A DNA stretch of 9,381 nt from an uncultured Oscillospiraceae bacterium (GTDB lineage Bacteria > Bacillota > Clostridia > Oscillospirales > Oscillospiraceae), in assembly GCA_900763675.1 (NCBI GenBank), contig CAAFLE010000118.1, positions 1 to 9,381 of the forward strand. The letters are read 5' to 3'. This document shows, piece after piece, positions 1 to 6,302 of the stretch. Made by a program: the position numbers and the translations under genes. The notes under the pieces are model-generated. The model saw only the letters and a program-made list of their open reading frames with translations. It ran no database searches and had not been told where the DNA came from. The number at the start of each line of letters is the position of its first letter. Position 1 is the stretch's first letter.

Positions 1-192
1 AAGCAGTTTTGCGAAAGCAGAAATGCCCCCAGACAATGAAAAGTCCGCAGAGAATACTTTGTGTATTCTCAAGGGCTTTGAGGAAGTATGAGGGCATTTC
101 TGCCCCGCCAAACCGCGTTTGCCCTTGTCAATCGACGCAAGGAAAACCGAATAAGCTCTGCGCCTAAATACCGTACAGGAGGGACAGAACCC
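1..192 (+). promoter_or_regulatory. Structured leader upstream of the oxidoreductase gene
   Basis: No gene is supported here. Bases 17-28 and 92-103 form a perfect 12-base inverted repeat, 63 bases apart. Between them, 50-57 and 63-70 form a perfect 8-base stem with a 5-base loop. Bases 92-96 can instead pair with 101-105 as a local 5-base hairpin, so the right arm has two mutually exclusive partners. No T-run follows either form, so it is not an intrinsic terminator. A possible promoter is TTGCGA at 9-14, 17 bases from GACAAT at 32-37; each box matches consensus at only 4 of 6 positions. I do not recognise a known riboswitch class. Confidence 0.35.
177..183 (+). promoter_or_regulatory. Ribosome binding site deciding the start at 193
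   Basis: AGGAGGG lies nine bases before the ATG at 193. It is the strongest Shine-Dalgarno sequence in the leader. It favours this start over the in-frame ATG at 88, which has only a GAGG four bases upstream and would add 35 low-complexity basic residues. Confidence 0.75.
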
Positions 193-2835
193 ATGGCGAA
201 CCGACCGAATATTCTCGCGCTCGCATCCAAAATCAGTCTCGAAAGCCTTACGTACACCGGCATCACCTACAGCGACCCCGAGTACCGCATTCTCGCCCCC
301 ATCGTCGATGACGATATGTGTTCCGTTATGATGCGGATGCGTCTGGAGAAGGATTTCTCCGTAGATGATCTCGTGAAAAAGACAAAGAAAAGCGCAGAGT
401 TCGTGCAGGAACAGTGCGATAAGCTCGTGCAGGCGGGCGTCATCCGCACGCGCACGAGAAACGGCGTTCTCTGCTACTACTACCCCATCTGGGTCCCCGG
501 CATCATGGAGGGCATTCTCTCCAACCGCGAGCAGTGCGACCGGTTCCCCGATCTCGGCAAATGCTTCGAGGAATACACCCGTCTGCGCGTCGGTATGCTC
601 GCGCCCGTTCTCGGCAACGGCGTGAATTTCATGCGCGTCATGCCCGTTATGAGCGCCATTGAGAACAACTCGCACAAAGCCTCCTACGACGAGCTGTCCA
701 CGCTGATCGACAGTGCGTGGGCGATCTCCGTCGGTCCCTGCTCCTGCCGCCGTTCCCGCCGTCTCATGGGCGAGGGGTGCGGACATCTGGAGGAGGATAT
801 GTGCCTCTATCTCAACGACAACGCCGTCAGCTTCTCCAAAAGCGGCGAGCATCGCCTCATCTCCAAGGAAGAAGCCTATGAAATTCTCCGGCGTGCCGAG
901 GACAACGGTCTTGTCCACGAGGTAAACCAGGCGCCCGGCTTTGAGGGCGTCACCGCCATCTGCAACTGCTGCGGCTGCTCGTGCTACGCGCTGCGCATTG
1001 CCGAGCTTTTCCGCTCGCCGAACGGCGTCAGCTCCAACTTCATTGCGAGAGTCAATAAGGACAATTGCGTTGCCTGCGGGCAGTGCGTGGAAAACTGCCA
1101 GACGAACGCCGTCAGGCTCGGGCAGAAGCGCTGCATCTCCGATCCGCACATCTCCGACGCCTACGAATCGGACAGGGAGATCCCGTGGGACAAGCACAGC
1201 TACCACACCGATTACCGCACCGACCGCACCGACACCATGCCGTCCGGCACCGCGCCGTGCAAGGCGGAGTGTCCGGCGCACGTTCCGGTGCAGGGCTACA
1301 TAAAGCTCGCCGCGCAGGGACGCTATGCCGAGGCGCTGGAGCTGATCAAAAAAGAGAACCCCTTCCCTGCCGTCTGCGGCCGCATCTGCAACAAGGTGTG
1401 CGAAAATGCGTGTACCCGCGGCAATGTCGATGCGCCCATCGCCATTGACGACATCAAAAAATTCATCGCCGAAAAGGATCTGGAAGCGGAACACCGCTTC
1501 GTCCCGAAGATCGTCACCCTGACCGGCAGACCCTACGGGGAAAAAATCGCCGTCATCGGCTCCGGTCCTGCGGGTCTTTCGTGCGCCTACTATCTCGCGC
1601 TCAAGGGCTATCCCGTGACCGTGTTCGAGAAGGAAAAAGAGCTTGGCGGTATGCTCACGCTGGGCATCCCGTCCTTCCGGCTGGAAAAGGACGTCATCCG
1701 CGCCGAGATCGCCGTTCTGGAGGAGCTTGGCGTGACCTTTAAAACCGGCGTCGCCGTGGGAACGGACGTCACGCTCGACGCGCTGCGTGCCGAGGGCTTC
1801 AAGGCGTTTTATCTCGCCGTCGGCGCGTCGAAGGGCGCACCGCTCACCTGCCCCGGCGCGGAGCTGCCCGGCGTAATGACCGGCATTGACTTTCTGCGCG
1901 AGGTCAATCTCGGCAATCCTCCCGCCGTCGGAAAGAGAGTCGCCGTTATCGGCGGCGGCAACGTCGCCATCGACGTCGCCCGCGCCGCCGTCCGTCTCGG
2001 CGCGGACGTCACGCTCGTCTATCGCCGCGACCGCAGCGCCATGCCTGCGGCGGACGAGGAGATCGAGGAAGCCGCGGCGGAGGGCGTAAAGTTCCGCTTC
2101 CTCGCCGCGCCTGCCGAGGTTCTCGGCAGCGGCAGAGCCGAAGCGCTCAAGGTGGAGCTTCAGGAGCTTCGCGGCGGAAAGCCCTTCGGCACCGGAGAAT
2201 TTGAAACGCTTCCCGTTTCCGCCGTCATCTCCGCCATCGGACAGCAGATCGACCTTTCCGGCATCGCCGTGGCGACCGGAGAAAGGGGCGTCGTCACGGT
2301 CGATCTTCCGAGCTATCAGACGAGCGAGCCGGACGTATTCGCCGGCGGCGACGTTGTCACCGGTCCGAAATTCGCCATTGACGCCATTGCCGCGGGCAAG
2401 GAGGGCGCCGTTTCCATTCACCGCTATGTCCACCCCGGTCAGTCGCAGATCATCGGTCGTGACCGGCGCGACTATAAGGCGATGAACGCCGCCACCGCCG
2501 CCATCCCCCTCGCCGGATTCGACACCGCGCCGCGGCAGAAAACCGCCGCGCCCGCGGACGCCAAGGGGTCGTTCCACGATCTTCGCGGCACGTTTACCGA
2601 AGCGCAGATGAAGATTGAGACCGCCCGCTGTCTCGACTGCGGCACGGCGGTCGTGGACGAGAGTCTTTGCGTCGGCTGCGGCGTATGCACGACCAAGTGC
2701 AAATTTGACGCCATCCGACTGGAAAAGGTCACGGACTATGTCGGCGCTCCGTATTTCCAAGCGCTGCTCGGCGCGGTCGGCAATGCGCCAGGCGCGGTCG
2801 CAAAGCTCGTGGTCAAAAAGATCGCGAAGCCGTAA
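193..2835 (+). CDS. Multidomain iron-sulfur FAD/NAD(P) oxidoreductase (GltD/NfnB-like)
   Basis: Predicted soluble cytosolic flavoenzyme of 880 residues that likely moves electrons between NAD(P)H and ferredoxin-type clusters. Residues about 30-100 look like a winged helix. Residues 183-264 are cysteine-rich (CSC at 183-185, C196, C204, CNCCGCSC at 257-264). A CxxCxxCxxxC ferredoxin motif lies at 292-302. Next is a GltD-type N-terminal Fe-S domain (C356, C360, C395, C399, C403, C407). The FAD-binding GSGPAG is at 456-461, the nucleotide-binding GGGN at 587-590 with YRRDRSAMPA at 610-619, and AGGD of the second FAD motif at 717-720. A C-terminal ferredoxin motif uses C826, C829, C832 and C836, with C813/C816 just before it. 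GltD and NfnB are about 450-480 residues, so both ends are additions. It is followed after 12 bases by hypA. The core family is clear; substrate and partner are not. No NfnA-like partner is present. Confidence 0.88.
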   Translation: MANRPNILALASKISLESLTYTGITYSDPEYRILAPIVDDDMCSVMMRMRLEKDFSVDDLVKKTKKSAEFVQEQCDKLVQAGVIRTRTRNGVLCYYYPIWVPGIMEGILSNREQCDRFPDLGKCFEEYTRLRVGMLAPVLGNGVNFMRVMPVMSAIENNSHKASYDELSTLIDSAWAISVGPCSCRRSRRLMGEGCGHLEEDMCLYLNDNAVSFSKSGEHRLISKEEAYEILRRAEDNGLVHEVNQAPGFEGVTAICNCCGCSCYALRIAELFRSPNGVSSNFIARVNKDNCVACGQCVENCQTNAVRLGQKRCISDPHISDAYESDREIPWDKHSYHTDYRTDRTDTMPSGTAPCKAECPAHVPVQGYIKLAAQGRYAEALELIKKENPFPAVCGRICNKVCENACTRGNVDAPIAIDDIKKFIAEKDLEAEHRFVPKIVTLTGRPYGEKIAVIGSGPAGLSCAYYLALKGYPVTVFEKEKELGGMLTLGIPSFRLEKDVIRAEIAVLEELGVTFKTGVAVGTDVTLDALRAEGFKAFYLAVGASKGAPLTCPGAELPGVMTGIDFLREVNLGNPPAVGKRVAVIGGGNVAIDVARAAVRLGADVTLVYRRDRSAMPAADEEIEEAAAEGVKFRFLAAPAEVLGSGRAEALKVELQELRGGKPFGTGEFETLPVSAVISAIGQQIDLSGIAVATGERGVVTVDLPSYQTSEPDVFAGGDVVTGPKFAIDAIAAGKEGAVSIHRYVHPGQSQIIGRDRRDYKAMNAATAAIPLAGFDTAPRQKTAAPADAKGSFHDLRGTFTEAQMKIETARCLDCGTAVVDESLCVGCGVCTTKCKFDAIRLEKVTDYVGAPYFQALLGAVGNAPGAVAKLVVKKIAKP

Positions 2836-2847
2836 AGGGAGAGCGTC

Positions 2848-3195
2848 ATGCATGAGATCGGCGTTGTCCGTGCCATGGTCCGGACCGTTGCGGACTTTGC
2901 CCGCGAAAACAGCATTGCGGAAATTTCGGAGATTGTCGCAGACGTCGGCGAGCTGTCGCTCGTTGTGCCGAAATACGTGGAGGACATCTACCCGCACGTC
3001 GTAGAAGGGACGTTTCTCGAACACACAAAGCTTGTGCTGAATCTTATCCCCGGCATGGCGGAGTGCGACGAATGCAACGAGGTGTTTAACGTCATCGAAC
3101 ACAAGGGCTACTGCCCGAACTGCGGCAGCTTTGAAAAGACCATCCTCTCCGGCAAGGACTTTCTCATCCGCGAAATTCATATTCCGGAAAGCTAA
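2848..3195 (+). CDS. hypA: HypA/HybF-type nickel metallochaperone
   Basis: HypA delivers nickel to [NiFe]-hydrogenases, usually with HypB. This 115-residue protein has the family's usual length. It begins MHE, and the N-terminal amine with His2 is the known nickel site. It has VGELS at 33-37 and the zinc-binding pairs C73/C76 and C89/C92 at the expected spacing. AGGGAG at 2836-2841 precedes the ATG by six bases, and the gene follows the oxidoreductase by 12 bases, so the two are almost certainly co-transcribed. Its stop codon overlaps the A-tract of the terminator at 3194-3233. No hypB-F or hydrogenase subunit gene lies in the window, so its client is unknown. It may serve a hydrogenase encoded elsewhere, or have a different metal role tied to the upstream flavoenzyme. 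The family call is strong; the role here is open. Confidence 0.88.
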   Translation: MHEIGVVRAMVRTVADFARENSIAEISEIVADVGELSLVVPKYVEDIYPHVVEGTFLEHTKLVLNLIPGMAECDECNEVFNVIEHKGYCPNCGSFEKTILSGKDFLIREIHIPES

Positions 3196-3233
3196 AAATG
3201 CTCTCTCGGCCGAACGGTCGAGAGAGCATTTTT
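3194..3233. terminator. Bidirectional intrinsic terminator between convergent genes
   Basis: ATGCTCTCTCG at 3198-3208 pairs perfectly with CGAGAGAGCAT at 3219-3229, and inner G-T and C-G pairs can extend the stem. An A-run (3194-3198) on the left and a T-run (3229-3233) on the right give a U-tract in either direction. It serves the plus-strand hypA transcript and the minus-strand Gx-transporter transcript. It fills the 36-base gap, and its flanking tracts overlap both TAA stop codons. Confidence 0.93.
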
Positions 3234-3729
3234 ATTTCTTTTCATATTCGGGAATGCGCCGGATGAGAAGCGCCGCGGCAAGTCCCGTGAGGATGCCGCC
3301 GCCGATGCCGGCAACGGCGAGAACCGGGAGATAGCCGAGGAGCTGCCGGGTCTGCAAAATGAGCATCGCCATGAGGATCTGTCCGGCGTTGTGCGCAACG
3401 CCGCCTGCCACGCTCACGCCGACCGTAGAAAACCGGTCGGTCCGGCGCAGCAGCGCCATGACCGCAAGACTCAGCACCGCGCCCGCGAGAGAATAGAGCA
3501 TTGCGCCGACGCTCCCGAAAAGAAGACTCACCAGCACAACGCGGACAAGCGAGAGCGCCGCCGCCTCCTTCCAGCCGAAGCGAAACAGCGCAAAGATGAC
3601 CGCGATATTCGCCAGCCCCATTTTAACGCCCGGAATCCCGACCGACGGCAGCAGCGATTCCACATACGAGAGGATCATTGCCACGGCGGTCAGCATGGCG
3701 AGCAGAACAAGCCGTTTCGTATTTTTCAT
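3232..3729 (-). CDS. Gx transporter family membrane protein (PF07456; EetB-like)
   Basis: Integral membrane protein of 165 residues with about five hydrophobic segments, similar in style to ECF-transporter S components. The family is annotated as Gx transporter or, historically, heptaprenyl diphosphate synthase component I (PF07456). Family hallmarks seen are PGVKMGLAN at 33-41, HNAGQ at 113-117, and a glycine-rich GIGGGILTG near 141-149. The ATG is one base after the stop of the NusG domain II gene (TGA-T-ATG), so the two are translationally coupled. From memory, this pair corresponds to EetA/EetB of flavin-based extracellular electron transfer loci, where EetB is thought to help move electrons across the membrane. 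Its position behind an Rnf operon fits a redox role. The substrate, or whether it transports anything, cannot be read from the sequence. Confidence 0.82.
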   Translation of the reverse strand: MKNTKRLVLLAMLTAVAMILSYVESLLPSVGIPGVKMGLANIAVIFALFRFGWKEAAALSLVRVVLVSLLFGSVGAMLYSLAGAVLSLAVMALLRRTDRFSTVGVSVAGGVAHNAGQILMAMLILQTRQLLGYLPVLAVAGIGGGILTGLAAALLIRRIPEYEKK

Positions 3730-3730
3730 A

Positions 3731-4120
3731 TCAGCTCACCAGATCCATATCGGATGCGGACGCGCCCTCGACGCGGATCTCCGTTTTGTTCGGCAGACAC
3801 ACGATGGTCTCCCCCTCGTACCGTATGGGCTTTGCCCGGACGCAGATGCCGTCCGGACAGCTCGCCTCGGTCACGTCGGCAGTGCCGCCGGATATGACGA
3901 GAATGTTGTAGCCGCCGTTCGGCGCGTGCAGCGTAACGGTCGTATCCTCCGAGAGCGGATACGCCGCCGTGCGCTCCCCGTTTACGTATACGACCGCCAG
4001 TGCGCCCTCCTCCCGGCGCAGACGCTGCACGGCGAAAATGCCTAGCGCCAGCACAAGGAGTGCGGCGATCAGCAGAACATCCGCCCGAAGGCGTTCGCTT
4101 TTGGTTCTTTCGTGTTTCAT
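3731..4120 (-). CDS. NusG domain II-containing membrane-anchored protein (EetA-like)
   Basis: This 129-residue protein has a basic N-terminus, one hydrophobic segment at about 14-32, and an extracytosolic domain of the NusG domain II family (PF07009). The hallmark is SCPDGIC at 87-93 followed by IVCLPNK at 106-112, giving conserved cysteines C88, C93 and C108. Despite the name, such stand-alone proteins lack the NusG transcription-factor domain. I place the start at 4120, where GGAG sits eight bases upstream; a longer in-frame reading to 4240 would run through the rnfB terminator and into the rnfB end. It is coupled to the Gx-transporter gene. The pair matches the EetA/EetB families (from memory), suggesting electron transfer near the outer face of the membrane. 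The role is inferred from family and neighbours. Confidence 0.8.
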   Translation of the reverse strand: MKHERTKSERLRADVLLIAALLVLALGIFAVQRLRREEGALAVVYVNGERTAAYPLSEDTTVTLHAPNGGYNILVISGGTADVTEASCPDGICVRAKPIRYEGETIVCLPNKTEIRVEGASASDMDLVS

Positions 4121-4134
4121 GCGCACTACTCCAT

Positions 4135-4164
4135 AAAAAATCCGTCCGGCATTGCCGGACGGAT
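4135..4164 (-). terminator. Intrinsic terminator after rnfB
   Basis: Bases 4140-4164 are a perfect inverted repeat with 12-base arms (ATCCGTCCGGCA) and one central base. On the minus strand it is followed directly by six T (4135-4140). It begins 15 bases past the rnfB stop. Its U-tract ends 14 bases before the start of the NusG domain II gene, so it probably sets the ratio between rnf and the two downstream genes. Confidence 0.9.
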
Positions 4165-4179
4165 CTCCTTTTGCGAAAA

Positions 4180-4971
4180 TCAGATTCTCTGGATGACGCC
4201 CACCGGGCAGCTTTCCGAGCAGGCGACGCAGCCGACGCACTTATCGTAGTCGATACGGGCAAGATTGTCAACCACCTTGATCGCGCCGGTCGGGCAGACC
4301 TTCTCGCACTTCATGCAGCCGATGCAGCCCTTGGAGCAGGCAACGCGGGTCTGGGCGCCCTTCTGGGTGTTGCTGCAGCGGACGATCGTCGGATCGACGG
4401 CGCGGCGCAGGGCAATGATGTGGTTCGGGCAGGTGCGCGTGCAGATGCCGCAGCCGGTGCAGTTGCCCGGATAGACCTTGGCAACGCCGTTCACCACATG
4501 GATGGCGTCCGACGGGCAAGCGTTTTCGCAGTCGCCGTAGCCGAGACAGCTGTTCGGACAAGCCCATTCGCCCTGGAAGAGGATGTTCGCCGCCGAGCAG
4601 TTGTTGATGCCGGCATATTCGTACTTGTGCTTGGCGGTCTCGCAGCTGCCGTTGCACTTGACATAGGCGACCACTTCCACAACGTCCTCCGCCTCGACGC
4701 CCATGATTTCGGCGATCGCGGCGGCGGCGCCGTCGGCGCCGGGAACGCAGAGGTTGGTTTTCGTCTCCTGCCCCTCGGCAAGCGCCTTGGCGTAGCCGTC
4801 GCAGCCGGCGTAGCCGCACGCGCCGCAGTTGGCGCCGGGCAGACACTCGCGGATCGTGGGGAACATCTCGTTTTCGGGGACGCTCATGTACTTGGACGCA
4901 ATGACAAGGATAATGGCGCACACCGCGCCGATCGCAAACAGAACAAGGATCGCATTCGTTACTCCAGCCAT
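4180..4971 (-). CDS. rnfB: Rnf complex subunit B, polyferredoxin
   Basis: RnfB is the membrane-anchored iron-sulfur subunit thought to take electrons from reduced ferredoxin on the cytosolic face. The 263-residue protein starts with one membrane segment (about 5-26). The four-Cys Fe-S domain (PF04060) follows with C49, C52, C57 and C75, and C43 just before. Ferredoxin-type motifs lie at C138/C142/C148/C152, C171/C174/C177/C181, C216/C219/C222/C226 (C212 nearby) and C245/C248/C251/C255. C106, C110, C125 and C199 are further cysteines. The length fits clostridial RnfB and exceeds the roughly 190 residues of proteobacterial forms. It follows rnfA by 12 bases with a strong AAGGAGGG site, and is the last rnf gene before a terminator. 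Confidence 0.96.
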   Translation of the reverse strand: MAGVTNAILVLFAIGAVCAIILVIASKYMSVPENEMFPTIRECLPGANCGACGYAGCDGYAKALAEGQETKTNLCVPGADGAAAAIAEIMGVEAEDVVEVVAYVKCNGSCETAKHKYEYAGINNCSAANILFQGEWACPNSCLGYGDCENACPSDAIHVVNGVAKVYPGNCTGCGICTRTCPNHIIALRRAVDPTIVRCSNTQKGAQTRVACSKGCIGCMKCEKVCPTGAIKVVDNLARIDYDKCVGCVACSESCPVGVIQRI

Positions 4972-4983
4972 GTCGTTCCCTCC

Positions 4984-5598
4984 TTAACCGAACAGTTTGT
5001 CCGCCATACCGGCAAAGCCCATGAACGTCATGCTGGTGAGCGCCGCCGCCACAAGCGTGATGGGCAGACCTTCAAAGCATTTTGGGGGCTTGGCGTGCTC
5101 GAGAGCCTTGCGGACGCCGCAGAAGAGGATCAGTGCAAGACCGAAGCCGACGCCGGCGGAGAAGCCGTTGACGCAGCTGAGGAGCAGACCGCCGGACGTG
5201 CCGGGTACCGTGTAGCCGTTGCTGACGTTCAGCAGCGTCACGGCGAGAACGGCGCAGTTGGTGGTGATGAGCGGGAGATATACGCCGAGCGCCTTATACA
5301 GCGGCGGGAGATACTTTTTGAGGAAGATCTCGACGAACTGCACGAGCGCGGCGATGACCAGAATGAAGATGATCGTGGACAGGTATTCCAGTCCGAGCGG
5401 GATCATGATGTACTGGTAAATGAGGTGCGTGGCAAAGCTCGCGAGCGTCATGACGAAGATGACAGCGCCGCTCATGCCGATGCAGGAATCAAACTTTTTG
5501 GAAACGCCCAGGAACGGGCAGATGGCGATGAACTGCACGAGAACGTAGTTCTGCGTGAAGATCATGCCGAACATGATTTTCAGAACCTCTTTCAGCAT
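4984..5598 (-). CDS. rnfA: Rnf complex subunit A, membrane protein
   Basis: RnfA is a six-helix membrane subunit that pairs with RnfE. In Rnf and the related Na+-NQR, this pair holds an iron cluster at mid-membrane, bound by one cysteine in each half of each subunit. Both cysteines are present: C27 in AICPFLG and C115 in LITTNCAVL. The length (204 residues) is slightly above the usual 190 or so. Its ATG overlaps the rnfE stop by one base (TGATG), and a GGAGG at 5609-5613 lies inside the rnfE end, so its translation is coupled to rnfE. It is the fifth gene of the operon. Confidence 0.96.
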   Translation of the reverse strand: MLKEVLKIMFGMIFTQNYVLVQFIAICPFLGVSKKFDSCIGMSGAVIFVMTLASFATHLIYQYIMIPLGLEYLSTIIFILVIAALVQFVEIFLKKYLPPLYKALGVYLPLITTNCAVLAVTLLNVSNGYTVPGTSGGLLLSCVNGFSAGVGFGLALILFCGVRKALEHAKPPKCFEGLPITLVAAALTSMTFMGFAGMADKLFG

Positions 5599-6287
5599 CA
5601 GTTCTTCGCCTCCTTATTCTTTTCGGAGCATTCGTCCGCCATGCCGCAGCCGGCGCAGCCGCTGTCGCCGCAGCCCATTTCCGGAACGAACTTCTTGCCG
5701 CGCTTGGACATACCCAGCACGAGCATAGCCATGGTGAGACCGAACATGAAGAATCCGCCCGGCGTCTGGGAGATGATGCGGATGGTGTATTCCTCGGGGA
5801 TGATCTGATAGCCGAACAGACTGCCGGAGCCGAGCAGCTCACGGACAATGGAGATGCCGGTAAGGACCATCGTATAGCCGATGCCCATGCCAAGACCGTC
5901 GAACAGGCTGTCCAGAACGGTGTTCTTGTTGGCAAACATCTCGGCGCGGCCGAGAACGATGCAGTTGACGACGATCAACGGCAGGAAGATGCCGAGCGCG
6001 TTGTAAAGGTCAACGAGATAGGCGTGCACCACCATTTCGACGAGCGTCACGAACGTGGCGACGACGACGATGTAGCACGGGATACGGATCTTGTCGGGGA
6101 TGATCTTGCGCAGCGCCGAGATAACGACGTTCGAGCCGACAAGCACGAACGTGAGCGCCGCGCCCATGCCGAGACTGCCCTTGACCGTGACGGAGATCGC
6201 CAGCACGGAGCAGCAGCCGAGAACCAGAACGAGAACGGGGTTTTCCTTGAAAATGCCGTTGACGAGGATCTTCATTTTGTTTTTCAT
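5598..6287 (-). CDS. rnfE: Rnf complex subunit E, membrane protein with Cys-rich tail
   Basis: RnfE is the inverted-topology partner of RnfA. This 229-residue protein has six hydrophobic segments and the expected intramembrane cluster cysteines C25 (LGCCSVLA) and C109 (VVNCIVLGR). After the last helix it adds a hydrophilic tail of about 35 residues containing C206, C211, C214 and C220 (C-x4-C-x2-C-x5-C). A tail of this kind is absent from classical RnfE as I know it. The basic N-terminus and tail suggest that both ends are cytosolic. The tail could bind zinc or an iron-sulfur cluster near RnfB, but that is inference. The gene starts 15 bases after rnfG with a GGAG-rich leader; a second in-frame ATG lies four codons in. 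Confidence 0.95.
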   Translation of the reverse strand: MKNKMKILVNGIFKENPVLVLVLGCCSVLAISVTVKGSLGMGAALTFVLVGSNVVISALRKIIPDKIRIPCYIVVVATFVTLVEMVVHAYLVDLYNALGIFLPLIVVNCIVLGRAEMFANKNTVLDSLFDGLGMGIGYTMVLTGISIVRELLGSGSLFGYQIIPEEYTIRIISQTPGGFFMFGLTMAMLVLGMSKRGKKFVPEMGCGDSGCAGCGMADECSEKNKEAKN

Positions 6288-6302
6288 TCTCTCCGCCCTC
6301 CC

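Noticed and set aside
88..192. Upstream in-frame ATG that would lengthen the oxidoreductase by 35 residues
   Set aside because: The added residues look non-conserved and basic, and the region forms an inverted repeat. The ATG at 193 has a full AGGAGGG at good spacing. The GAGG before position 88 keeps this from being certain.
4121..4240. N-terminal extension of the NusG domain II protein
   Set aside because: The extra 40 residues would be translated from the rnfB end and the terminator stem. The ATG at 4120 has GGAG at eight bases and gives a proper basic-then-hydrophobic N-terminus.
4000..5808. A 602-codon open frame on the plus strand, antisense to rnfB, rnfA and the end of rnfE
   Set aside because: It runs opposite three clearly conserved genes. 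Its translation is rich in Ala, Asp, Arg and His, as expected from the complement of GC-rich codons, and matches no family I recognise.
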